A DNA stretch of 16,137 nt from an uncultured Mycoplasmatota bacterium (GTDB taxonomy: Bacteria > Bacillota_I > Bacilli_A > RF39 > UBA660), in NCBI GenBank assembly GCA_946494435.1, contig CAMMBO010000017.1, forward strand, positions 1-16,137, written 5' to 3'. The notes below the pieces were generated by a model. That model worked only from the letters and a program-made list of their open reading frames with translations. It searched no databases and was not told the origin of the DNA. Within the stretch, counting starts at the first letter, position 1, and each line of letters starts with the position of its first letter. This document shows positions 6,666 through 12,717 of this stretch, piece after piece. A program made the position numbers and the translations under genes.

Positions 6666-7838
6666 ATGAAGAAGATAAGAATTGTATTATTAATTTGTTT
6701 ATGTTTATTAGTAGTAGGATGTGCTAATCCTTTTGTAGAAAATGATGATAAGACTAGTATTTCTACTTTTAGTGGAGACACTTTAAGAGTTAATTATATT
6801 GATGTAGGACAGGGAGATTCTATATTTATACAACTTCCTAATAAGGAAACTATGTTAATTGATGCAGGAGAAGCATATGAAGTGGACAATGTTATTAACT
6901 ATCTTAATAATCTAGGTATTACAAAGATAGATTATGCAGTTGGAACTCATCCTCATACTGACCATATTGGAGGATTAGAGGAAGTTATTAATACTTTTGA
7001 TATAGGTTCTATTTATATGCCTAGAGCTAGTTCTACTAGTAAGACTTATGAAGATTTACTTACTACTATTAGTAATAAAGGACTTAAAATAAAGACTGCT
7101 AAGAGTGGAGTAGTTGTTCTTGATGATGATAATCTAAAATTAGAGTTTATCGCTCCTAATAGTGATAGTTATAGTGAATTAAATAATTATTCTGCTGTTT
7201 TAAAACTTACTTATTTAGATAATACTTTTCTATTTATGGGTGATGCTGAGACTTTAAGTGAAAACGAGATAACAAGTAATGTTGATGCAGACGTTATTAA
7301 AGTAGGTCATCATGGAAGTGATTCTTCATCAGGAATAGAATTTGTTAGGAAGGTAAGTCCAGAGTATGCTATTATTATGGTTGGAGAGGGTAACTCTTAT
7401 AATCATCCTTATCAGTCTATTATAGATAGATATGAAAGTGTGGGTGCGAAAGTTCTTAGAACTGATTTAGATGGCAATATCGTTTGTGATAGTGATGGTG
7501 TGGATGTTACTTGTAGTGGAGATAAAGATTCTAGTAGTAATAGTAGTTCTAGTGCTGCTGCTAGTAATATAAATCTTGTTAGTTTAACATCTCCTATTAG
7601 TAGAGGAAGTGATGTTACTGTTAGTATTAAAGGGCTTCCTAATACTACTTATGATATAGATGTAATCTATTCTAGTGGAGAGAGTAAAGCAAGTGGTCTT
7701 GAAGATAAAACTAGTGATAGTGAAGGTAATGTTAGTTGGACTTTTAAAGTTAGTAGTAATGTTAAGCCTGGTACTTATGAAGTTAAAATTACTGATGGAG
7801 AAGATAGTGCTAGTTATAGTTTAGAGGTGACTGATTAA
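6666..7838 (+). CDS. ComEC-like metallo-beta-lactamase-fold lipoprotein
   Basis: A 390-residue protein. The signal peptide ends in the lipobox LLVVGC, with Cys19 the likely lipidated residue, so it should sit on the outer face of the membrane. The MBL domain (about 40-280) begins LRVNYIDVGQGDSIFIQ and has THPHTDHIGG (His95, His97, Asp99, His100), MGDAE (Asp193) and VGHHGSDSS. These are typical of the ComEC/Rec2-type branch, whose ComEC members are linked to DNA strand degradation during uptake. A Ser/Ala/Asn linker (about 279-297) leads to an Ig-like C-terminal domain (about 300-390). Substrate is unknown; an extracellular nuclease or phosphodiesterase is a reasonable inference. The stop overlaps the DUF3006 gene by one base (TAATG), so the two are coupled. 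Confidence 0.87.
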   Translation: MKKIRIVLLICLCLLVVGCANPFVENDDKTSISTFSGDTLRVNYIDVGQGDSIFIQLPNKETMLIDAGEAYEVDNVINYLNNLGITKIDYAVGTHPHTDHIGGLEEVINTFDIGSIYMPRASSTSKTYEDLLTTISNKGLKIKTAKSGVVVLDDDNLKLEFIAPNSDSYSELNNYSAVLKLTYLDNTFLFMGDAETLSENEITSNVDADVIKVGHHGSDSSSGIEFVRKVSPEYAIIMVGEGNSYNHPYQSIIDRYESVGAKVLRTDLDGNIVCDSDGVDVTCSGDKDSSSNSSSSAAASNINLVSLTSPISRGSDVTVSIKGLPNTTYDIDVIYSSGESKASGLEDKTSDSEGNVSWTFKVSSNVKPGTYEVKITDGEDSASYSLEVTD

Positions 7839-8032
7839 TGGAAGTAATTGTTGATAGAATTGAAGGAGATTATGCAGTTGTGGAAATAGATAAAGGTAAG
7901 ATGTGTAATTTACCAATAGAGGTAGTTCCTAATGTTAAAGAAGGGGACATTGTTACTATAATTATTAATAAAGATAAAACTAAAAAGAGAAAAAAGACTA
8001 TAGAAGAGCTTATGAATAGTGTTTTTGAGTAA
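7838..8032 (+). CDS. DUF3006 small protein
   Basis: A 64-residue protein. MEVIVDRIEGDYAVVEID, then a short loop, LPIEVVPNVKEGDIVTI and a Lys-rich tail fit DUF3006, a small beta-barrel-like domain. DUF3006 genes are very often directly downstream of ComEC-like MBL genes in Firmicutes, exactly as here with a one-base overlap. That linkage supports a shared role, perhaps regulation or nucleic-acid binding, but the function is unknown. It has no signal peptide while its partner is exported. The SD AGAGGTGA lies within the end of the preceding gene. Confidence 0.85.
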   Translation: MEVIVDRIEGDYAVVEIDKGKMCNLPIEVVPNVKEGDIVTIIINKDKTKKRKKTIEELMNSVFE

Positions 8033-8094
8033 ATAAAAAGATTACGAAAATTCGTAACTAATTTATTACATTTTTCTTGGTGTATAGAAATTAA

Positions 8095-8100
8095 TATGAT
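8095..8100 (+). promoter_or_regulatory. -10 box of toxin-like mRNA, copy 1
   Basis: TATGAT, also present in copy 2 at 9323-9328 inside a fully conserved block. A start near 8107 is predicted. The -35 region is weak (TTTTCT at 17 bases). A palindrome lies about 40 bases upstream in both copies and could bind a regulator. Confidence 0.5.
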
Positions 8101-8136
8101 ACTCTATATGTAGGAACATTTAATAGTTGGGTGGTT

Positions 8137-8154
8137 ATCTCCTAGAAAGGAGAT
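8137..8154 (+). promoter_or_regulatory. SD-sequestering hairpin, copy 1
   Basis: ATCTCCT (8137-8143) pairs perfectly with AGGAGAT (8148-8154) around the loop AGAA. The right arm contains the SD (AAGGAG, 8147-8152) of the peptide gene at 8162. Copy 2 has a different sequence that still pairs, so the structure, not the sequence, is conserved. Confidence 0.75.
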
Positions 8155-8161
8155 TGATATT

Positions 8162-8242
8162 ATGAATAGAAAAGATTTATTAATAGTCTCTTTAATCATA
8201 ATTATCCTTTTACTTATAAAGTTATTATTTTTAGCGATATAA
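8162..8242 (+). CDS. Hydrophobic 26-residue type I toxin-like peptide, copy 1
   Basis: The peptide begins MNRKDLLIVSLI, continues with Ile, Leu and Phe residues broken by one Lys, and ends in LFLAI. A short basic head followed by one membrane segment is the layout of type I toxins such as the TxpA/BsrG and holin-like toxin groups, which depolarise or damage the membrane when overproduced. SD AAGGAG is 9 bases upstream and hidden in a hairpin. The copy 2 peptide shares M-N-[RK]-K-D-x-L-I-x-S-L and then diverges while staying hydrophobic. Similarity to a named toxin family was not established; the call rests on peptide type, RNA architecture and the antisense RNA. Confidence 0.6.
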   Translation: MNRKDLLIVSLIIIILLLIKLLFLAI

Positions 8243-8364
8243 ATAAAAGCCACCTAACTCACAACTGTTGAATTAGGGGCTAATCCATAATATAAAAATT
8301 TGGAGGTCCACTCAACATGGGAATATTAAGTGTTCCTTTTCATATTGTATGAATTTTTTCTTAC
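8241..8364 (-). ncRNA. Antisense RNA (antitoxin candidate), copy 1
   Basis: Predicted RNA of about 124 bases, convergent with the peptide mRNA. It starts about 7 bases past the minus-strand -10 box and ends at the hairpin AGCCCCTAA...TTAGGTGGCT (8281-8248 read on the minus strand), followed by TTTTATTTAT. It is fully complementary to the 3' untranslated part of the peptide mRNA and stops just at the peptide's stop codon. Convergent RNAs that overlap at the 3' ends are the plan of TxpA/RatA and BsrG/SR4. Ends are predicted, not mapped. Confidence 0.6.
8308..8340 (+). terminator. 3' end of toxin-like mRNA, paired with its own 5' end, copy 1
   Basis: TATTAAGTGTTCCT (8324-8337) pairs with AGGAACATTTAATA (8112-8125), 14 pairs with one G-U. 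CCACTCAAC (8308-8316) pairs with GTTGGGTGG (8126-8134), nine pairs with one G-U. A 7-base bulge separates the two helices. TTTT ends the element, so the terminator is made by joining the two ends of a transcript of about 230 bases. Confidence 0.65.
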
Positions 8365-8370
8365 AAATAT

Positions 8371-8399
8371 ACTATATCATAATTATTACATTTATGCAA
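8371..8399 (-). promoter_or_regulatory. Antisense RNA promoter, copy 1
   Basis: On the minus strand: TTGCAT (8399-8394), a 17-base spacer and TATAGT (8376-8371) with an upstream TG, giving TGATATAGT. Every base is retained in copy 2. Confidence 0.65.
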
Positions 8400-8441
8400 A
8401 TTTATTTTTACTTACATGATATTATTTAAATAAATATAATG

Positions 8442-9146
8442 TTATGATAGACTTCTATTTGTAATATCTGCTCTTTCTCTTTGATTTAGACCATAACAAC
8501 TAACTGGTGTTAAATTATTATTCTTATCTTTTACAAAAACATCAGTAAATCTATAAAAGTTATCACTTGTATTATCGTAGAATACAAAGTTAATGTCGCC
8601 TGTACTTGTAACTAGACATGCTGTAAGTTCTGCCTGTTTAGTCTTAAACACTTGATTATCTTGATTCATTTGAATATAGCTAGTGAAATCGCCTAGAGAA
8701 AAGTTTTCACTAAAACTTCCTCTTGGGTGGGAATGTCCGTGACAGACAACAAAACCATTATATCGGTTATTATTAAGTTTATTTACTAAATCATTTCTCA
8801 TATTTTCATCATAATTTGCTTCTGCTCTTTGTCTATTATCTCTTGAGCTTGATGTAATAAAACTATCAAATTCTATTACATTGTTTTCAACTTCTTTTCC
8901 ATATAGGAAAAATGGTACTTCTTTTTTCTCTATATTGGTAACATCTTGTACTCCTAACAAAGATCCATATACTTCTTCACTTAATATTATTTTTGAGTTT
9001 GGCATATTATTTATAATATCAGAATTAATTGGAGTCATTTCTCCATAAGCACTATATGTATTGAAGTTTTGTTGATGGTAAGCTCCGTAAGGATTTTTAT
9101 AAATCATAATGTCTTTTACTTTTTGTGAGTATTGTTCTCTAGTCAT
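8442..9146 (-). CDS. JAMM/MPN-domain (JAB) metalloprotease-like protein
   Basis: A 234-residue protein. The ATG at 9146 is chosen because GAAAGGA (9162-9156) is 9 bases upstream; the ATG at 9164 would put that SD inside the coding region. The JAMM elements are Glu76 in KKEVPFFLYGK and GHSHPRGSFSENFSLGD (His138, His140, Ser150, Asp153). The His-x-His to Ser spacing is 9 rather than the usual 7. JAMM proteins are zinc isopeptidases in ubiquitin-like or sulfur-carrier systems and occur in phage tail assembly proteins; no E1, E2 or ubiquitin-like gene is adjacent, so the substrate is unknown. The N-terminal 70 residues are Asn/Tyr-rich and unrecognised. The gene lies exactly between the two toxin-like cassettes and reads against them. 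Confidence 0.7.
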   Translation of the reverse strand: MTREQYSQKVKDIMIYKNPYGAYHQQNFNTYSAYGEMTPINSDIINNMPNSKIILSEEVYGSLLGVQDVTNIEKKEVPFFLYGKEVENNVIEFDSFITSSSRDNRQRAEANYDENMRNDLVNKLNNNRYNGFVVCHGHSHPRGSFSENFSLGDFTSYIQMNQDNQVFKTKQAELTACLVTSTGDINFVFYDNTSDNFYRFTDVFVKDKNNNLTPVSCYGLNQRERADITNRSLS

Positions 9147-9362
9147 AATTATTTTTCCTTTCAATGTTTTATTAATAGTTATATTGTCAATAATTCTATC
9201 TAATAATTATTTTAGCATAATTCTTTCATTTTCGGTATTGTATATTTAATAATAAAAAAATGATATATTTACGAAAATCCGTAACTAATTTATTACATTT
9301 TTCCTTGTTGTCTAGAAATTAATATGATACTCTATATGTAGGAACATTTAATAGTTGGGTGG

Positions 9363-9380
9363 GACCTCAGAAAGGAGGTC
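9363..9380 (+). promoter_or_regulatory. SD-sequestering hairpin, copy 2
   Basis: GACCTC (9363-9368) pairs perfectly with GAGGTC (9375-9380) around AGAAAG. The right arm overlaps the SD AAAGGAGG (9371-9378). The arms differ in sequence from copy 1 yet pairing is kept, which is compensatory change. Confidence 0.75.
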
Positions 9381-9386
9381 TAGCTA

Positions 9387-9479
9387 ATGAACAAGAAAGA
9401 TTATTTGATTTTTTCTTTAGTAGTTATGTTGTTTCTTCAAGATATCTTGTTGCTATTTGCCATACTTGCTTTAAAATGA
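9387..9479 (+). CDS. Hydrophobic 30-residue type I toxin-like peptide, copy 2
   Basis: The peptide begins MNKKDYLIFSLVV and ends ILALK, with one predicted membrane segment interrupted by Gln-Asp at about residues 18-19. The first eleven residues match copy 1 at most positions or conservatively; the rest has changed while staying hydrophobic. The reading frame is kept despite high nucleotide divergence, while the flanking RNA elements are nearly identical. That suggests selection on peptide character and possibly on toxin-antitoxin specificity. SD AAAGGAGG is 8 bases upstream and lies in a hairpin. Assignment as a toxin is by architecture, as for copy 1. Confidence 0.6.
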   Translation: MNKKDYLIFSLVVMLFLQDILLLFAILALK

Positions 9480-9594
9480 AAGAAACCGCCTAACTTACAA
9501 CTGTTGGATTAGGTGGCTCTCGAAAAATAATTAGGGGTCCACTCAACATGCGAATATTAAGTGTTCCTTTTAATATTGTATGAATTTTTCTTAC
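9476..9594 (-). ncRNA. Antisense RNA (antitoxin candidate), copy 2
   Basis: Predicted RNA of about 119 bases. Its promoter is TATAGT (9606-9601) with upstream TG and TTGCAT (9629-9624) at a 17-base spacing. It ends at AGCCACCTAA...TTAGGCGGTT (9518-9484 on the minus strand), followed by a T-rich tract. It covers the mRNA 3' region as in copy 1. Bases in the stem differ from copy 1 but pairing is kept, in part by G-U pairs. Ends are predicted. Confidence 0.6.
9536..9571 (+). terminator. 3' end of toxin-like mRNA, paired with its own 5' end, copy 2
   Basis: The same two-part terminal stem as in copy 1: AGGAACATTTAATA (9340-9353) with the complementary TATTAAGTGTTCCT ahead of the T-run, and GTTGGGTGG (9354-9362) with CCACTCAAC. 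The 7-base bulge differs by one base from copy 1. Confidence 0.6.
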
Positions 9595-9600
9595 AAATAT

Positions 9601-9629
9601 ACTATATCATAATTATTACATTTATGCAA
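9601..9629 (-). promoter_or_regulatory. Antisense RNA promoter, copy 2
   Basis: TTGCAT, 17-base spacer, TGA-TATAGT on the minus strand, identical to copy 1. It lies just downstream of the SpoIID-like gene's stop and has the same direction, so readthrough from that gene could also feed the antisense strand. Confidence 0.65.
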
Positions 9630-9631
9630 AT

Positions 9632-10627
9632 TTATTTTTGCACCACTAACGATACATCTTTAAAGTAATAATTTAATATTTGTTTATAGTTATAACCTAA
9701 CTCTGATAGATTATCTGCTCCTATAATACTAAGACCTAAACCACTACCTATTCCTCTTGTTATAAAGGTAAGATAATCTTTCTTAATAATTATAGTAATG
9801 TCTGTTGAAGGTAAATCTAAATATACGGCTAAACTTCTAGCATCTATTTTTCTTTCTCCTAAGTCTAACTCTTTTATTCTATTAGAGTTACTGATACTAG
9901 TAATTTTTATATTAAAATTATCACTTTTTAGATTTAATTTTTCTTTAAAATCTTTAATACTGTAATCTTTTCTTTGTAAATAATTAGGGTATACTAAATC
10001 CCAGAGACTTTCTTTTTTTACAGTGTAAGGAATACTTTTATCTTCTTCGGTGTACCCATTACTAACTAAGTGGGTAAAACATTTAATGGGTTTATTATTA
10101 TTAATTAAATACTCGCCATTAGTTTCATCAATTACTTTGTTAAATATCTCAAACTTTGATTTGTAGGTTTCAGGATAAGTAACCTTATAATAATTATAGT
10201 TATGATAAGATAAAGATAGTTTATTTATATCTAGATAGTTGTTATCTAAATTATAAATTATTTCTGCTCTATACAAAACTGTTAAAGCTTTTAGAGTTTC
10301 GTTTCTTAAAGAGATGTTTATATTACTAAATAATAAACTTAATAGAAGTTCTTTTATAGTTATTTTCTCTTTAGTATTAATAGTAATTAAATAATCATTT
10401 AAGTAAGTCTTATTATTTTCAATAGTAATCATTTTAGTACTAATACCATTTACAATAAAAACTATCTTATTCCCATTAAATTCAATATCATGAGTAACTA
10501 AATAACTTCTAGCTTTCTTTTCTAAGTCATCTTTCTCTAAATCTTCACCAAATTCATAATCAACATTTAAATATAAGTATAATACTTCTTCATTGTTACT
10601 TCTTGCAATTTTATAACTTTCTAACAT
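9632..10627 (-). CDS. Degenerate SpoIID/LytB-like protein
   Basis: A 331-residue protein without an evident signal peptide. The SpoIID plan is visible: LLSLLFSNINISLRNETLKALTV (about 95-117) corresponds to the family's G-x-V-x-x-E-M-P...EALKAQAVA; then FNKVIDETNGEYLINNNKPI (162-181), a SLWDLVYPNYL segment and the C-terminal RGIGSGLGLSIIGAD...GYNYKQILNYYF, matching G-x-G-HGVGMSQ-x-GA...Y-x-x-IL-x-YY. SpoIID is the lytic transglycosylase of spore engulfment. The usual catalytic Glu (E of EMP) and the His of GHGVGMSQ are both replaced, so enzymatic activity is doubtful. SD AGGTG is 6-7 bases before the ATG. It lies 39 bases downstream of the phospholipase-like gene on the same strand, probably one operon. 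The last codons overlap repeat copy 2. Confidence 0.65.
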   Translation of the reverse strand: MLESYKIARSNNEEVLYLYLNVDYEFGEDLEKDDLEKKARSYLVTHDIEFNGNKIVFIVNGISTKMITIENNKTYLNDYLITINTKEKITIKELLLSLLFSNINISLRNETLKALTVLYRAEIIYNLDNNYLDINKLSLSYHNYNYYKVTYPETYKSKFEIFNKVIDETNGEYLINNNKPIKCFTHLVSNGYTEEDKSIPYTVKKESLWDLVYPNYLQRKDYSIKDFKEKLNLKSDNFNIKITSISNSNRIKELDLGERKIDARSLAVYLDLPSTDITIIIKKDYLTFITRGIGSGLGLSIIGADNLSELGYNYKQILNYYFKDVSLVVQK

Positions 10628-10666
10628 ATTATCACCTATTTATATAGTGATATATTAGATTTAATT

Positions 10667-11641
10667 TTATTCAAAAAATTGTAATTTATTTTTGTTATCA
10701 CAGTTTTTTCCTGTTAGGTATGAGTAATTTTTAAAGACATTCTTTAAATTAATCTTTTTAGTGTCTTTTAAATAACTATTAACATCAGTGATAATCTTTT
10801 TAGATTCTTTTAGAGCGATAGAATATAATTCTATGAAAGATTCATTATGTTTTTCTCGTTTTAGACTAGGGTGAGTCCAAGTACTATGATTAGCATTTAA
10901 ATAGTTAAATTCATCTTTTAATGGGGTATGATAAGATATTGCTTGTAACTTAAAAGTCTTATCACTTGTAAATTTATCTACTGTCTTATAACAAAACATT
11001 TTTATTCCATATTTATCATATCTTAAATACTTTAAGGCTTTGTACATATCTTTTAATGATTTGTAATAATATTTAGAAAAGTCATTAAAATTAAAAGTCT
11101 CTTTAAAAGCATAATCTATTACTTCTATTAATTCTTTTGAGAATGGTTTTAAGTCAAAAGTAAAATCATAGAATTTAAAACTATATGGTGTTATATTCTT
11201 TCTTTGCTTAATCATGTAATTATCTAGAAAGTTTTCCATATACTCATGTTTATTTCTATATTTGTAAGTGCTAGGATCACTTTCGTCTACTATACCTGTT
11301 TTATAAATTATATAGGGGTGAAGTTTGGAATCTAGAGAGTAGTGAGCGATAAAGCCATAGAGAAAAGCCATTACTTCACTATTTTGATAATAATTATTAT
11401 ACTTTATATAATTAACTAAATTAATAAAAAAATCTCTTGATTTATTTGTATGAAAATATCCTTGAAAGTCTCTTATATGTTTATCTTTCTTCTTAAGTAG
11501 ATTATAAAAAATAAAAGAATCTGTACTTTGTGAGAACATTCTTAATCTCTTTTTTTCATCCATTAATAACTTTTTTAGACCAATAGGAAGTATGTCATAA
11601 AGGTCATTTGCAAAGTAAGCATGAGTAACAGTTGCAGGCAT
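10667..11641 (-). CDS. Zinc-dependent phospholipase C-like protein
   Basis: A 324-residue protein. The start MPATVTHAYFANDLYD with His7 is typical of the bacterial Zn_dep_PLPC family, as are SQSTDSFIF (Asp41), FQGYFH (His64), GFIAHYSLDSKLHPY (His100, Asp104, His108) and HEYMENFLDNYM (His132, Glu136, Asp140). These are the expected metal ligands and all appear to be kept. Related proteins are predicted zinc phospholipases or phosphoesterases, often without a signal peptide, as here; the substrate is not known. The C-terminal third (about 200-324) is basic and less conserved. The SD is weak (AAAGGATTG about 14 bases upstream). It is divergent from the Abi gene and is probably first in a two-gene operon with the SpoIID-like gene. 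Confidence 0.8.
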   Translation of the reverse strand: MPATVTHAYFANDLYDILPIGLKKLLMDEKKRLRMFSQSTDSFIFYNLLKKKDKHIRDFQGYFHTNKSRDFFINLVNYIKYNNYYQNSEVMAFLYGFIAHYSLDSKLHPYIIYKTGIVDESDPSTYKYRNKHEYMENFLDNYMIKQRKNITPYSFKFYDFTFDLKPFSKELIEVIDYAFKETFNFNDFSKYYYKSLKDMYKALKYLRYDKYGIKMFCYKTVDKFTSDKTFKLQAISYHTPLKDEFNYLNANHSTWTHPSLKREKHNESFIELYSIALKESKKIITDVNSYLKDTKKINLKNVFKNYSYLTGKNCDNKNKLQFFE

Positions 11642-11721
11642 AGTTTAAAATCAATCCTTTCTACTTTTTAAAGTATAACATAATTTTTCATTAAATTATC
11701 ATATTTTTTACATAATTTTTG

Positions 11722-11730
11722 TGATATAAT
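11722..11730 (+). promoter_or_regulatory. Extended -10 promoter of the Abi gene
   Basis: TGATATAAT is a perfect extended -10 (TGn-TATAAT). A start near 11737 would give a leader of about 15 bases containing the SD GAGG. The -35 region is only T-rich. Confidence 0.65.
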
Positions 11731-11751
11731 CTATTCTAGGTGAGGAAGAAG

Positions 11752-12717
11752 ATGATAGATAAGCAGTTTAAGAATCTTGAAGAACAAATAGAAATACTTA
11801 AATATAAGGGTATGACTATTACAGATGAAGAATATACTAAGAGAATATTATTAAAAGAAAATTACTTCTTTATATCTGGTTATAGATATCCTTTTATGAG
11901 AAGTATGACTGATAAACATTTCTTAGAAGGGGTTACTTTTGAAGAGATGTATAGTTTATTTCTTTTTGATAGAGCGATTAGAAATGTGTTCTTTAAGTAT
12001 TTACTTGTTATTGAAAATAACTTGAAATCTATATTTTCATATCAGTTATCTAAGAAATATGGATATAAAGAGAAATATTATTTACGTAATAAGAACTTTA
12101 CTAGTGATAAGAGTAAACAAAAACAAGTAAATGATTTGATTAAAAAGATGAAAAGACAAATTAGGATTAATGGAAGTCAACATACAGCGACTGCACATTA
12201 TATGTCTAATTATGGTTATGTTCCACTTTGGATTTTAGTTAAAGTTTTATCTTTTGGAATAGTTGGAGAATTATTTTCAATAATGAAATATGATGATCAA
12301 GTAAATATTTGTAAGATTTATAATATACCAGTAGATGAGTTTAGTAATTATTTACCAATACTTTCTAATTATCGTAATTTGTGTGCTCATGAAGATATTT
12401 TATATGAAAATAGAACACAGAAGAAAATTAAAGGAACAAAGTTTCATGAATTACTTGGTTTAGAAAAAGATGATGAAGGGTACTATACTAAAGGAACTAA
12501 TGATTTGTTTGCCCTTCTTATTATAATGAAGAGAATGTTAAGTTATGATGAATTTAAAGATATGTGTTTAGAGCTTGATAAAAGAATAGATAATCTTGAA
12601 TATAATTTGCATAGTATTAAAATAGATAAAATATTAGAAAAAATGGGATTTCCTAAAAATTATATGGAACTTGCTAATATTGAGAGGAGAGATGTAGATG
12701 AGTTCAGAGAGAATTAA
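11752..12717 (+). CDS. Abi_2 (AbiD/AbiF-type) abortive-infection protein with HEPN motif
   Basis: A 321-residue protein. The ATG at 11752 is 6 bases after GAGG; the GTG at 11740 overlaps that SD. The N-terminus fits Abi_2: FKNLEEQIEILKYKGMTI, then RILLKENYFFISGYRYPF, then LFDRAIRNVFFKYLLVIENNLKS. Later SNYRNLCAHEDILYENR carries R-x4-H (Arg208, His213), the HEPN ribonuclease signature. Abi_2 proteins such as lactococcal AbiD and AbiF stop phage growth, probably by RNA cleavage during infection. No antitoxin is upstream. The last 20 bases overlap the start of the HtrA-type gene, so translation of the two is probably coupled. Confidence 0.85.
   Translation: MIDKQFKNLEEQIEILKYKGMTITDEEYTKRILLKENYFFISGYRYPFMRSMTDKHFLEGVTFEEMYSLFLFDRAIRNVFFKYLLVIENNLKSIFSYQLSKKYGYKEKYYLRNKNFTSDKSKQKQVNDLIKKMKRQIRINGSQHTATAHYMSNYGYVPLWILVKVLSFGIVGELFSIMKYDDQVNICKIYNIPVDEFSNYLPILSNYRNLCAHEDILYENRTQKKIKGTKFHELLGLEKDDEGYYTKGTNDLFALLIIMKRMLSYDEFKDMCLELDKRIDNLEYNLHSIKIDKILEKMGFPKNYMELANIERRDVDEFREN

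Larger units (their letters stand above)
8042..8409. repeat. Type I toxin-antitoxin-like cassette, copy 1
   Basis: This 368-base unit fills the 8033-8441 intergenic gap and recurs at 9269-9639. The left arm (8042-8134) and the right arm (8305-8409) are nearly identical to copy 2; only the middle, holding the peptide gene, has diverged. Contents in order: palindrome TTACGAA-aa-TTCGTAA (8042-8057), plus-strand -10 box TATGAT (8095-8100), 5' arm of the terminal stem (8112-8134), SD hairpin (8137-8154), hydrophobic peptide gene (8162-8242), minus-strand terminator (8248-8281), 3' arm of the terminal stem with T-run (8308-8340) and minus-strand promoter (8371-8399). Both copies have the same orientation. 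Confidence 0.85.
9269..9639. repeat. Type I toxin-antitoxin-like cassette, copy 2
   Basis: Second copy of the 8042-8409 unit, same orientation, 1.2 kb away, filling the 9147-9631 gap. The left arm differs from copy 1 at about four positions in some 93 bases, and the right arm has a few differences including one length change in a T-run. The centre has diverged strongly. All elements are retained: palindrome-like TTACG...CGTAA, -10 box (9323-9328), SD hairpin, peptide gene, minus-strand terminator and minus-strand promoter. The last few bases run into the stop codon of the SpoIID-like gene (9632-9634). In 9165-9268 I see only AT-rich DNA that must hold the promoter of the JAMM gene. Confidence 0.85.

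Noticed and set aside
7838..8060. TTACGAA-aa-TTCGTAA as the terminator of the DUF3006 gene
   Set aside because: No T-run follows, the palindrome is part of the repeated cassette, and it recurs before copy 2 where no gene ends; it fits an upstream regulatory site better.
8107..8340. The closed plus-strand RNA as 6S RNA or another housekeeping RNA
   Set aside because: It carries a peptide gene with an SD and an antisense promoter, and is present twice; none of this fits 6S RNA. I also see no tmRNA, SRP RNA or RNase P features.
8042..9639. The repeated units as MITEs or an insertion-sequence pair
   Set aside because: Homology extends well outside the inverted arms, no target-site duplication or transposase is visible, and the inner ORF and promoters are kept with compensatory changes.
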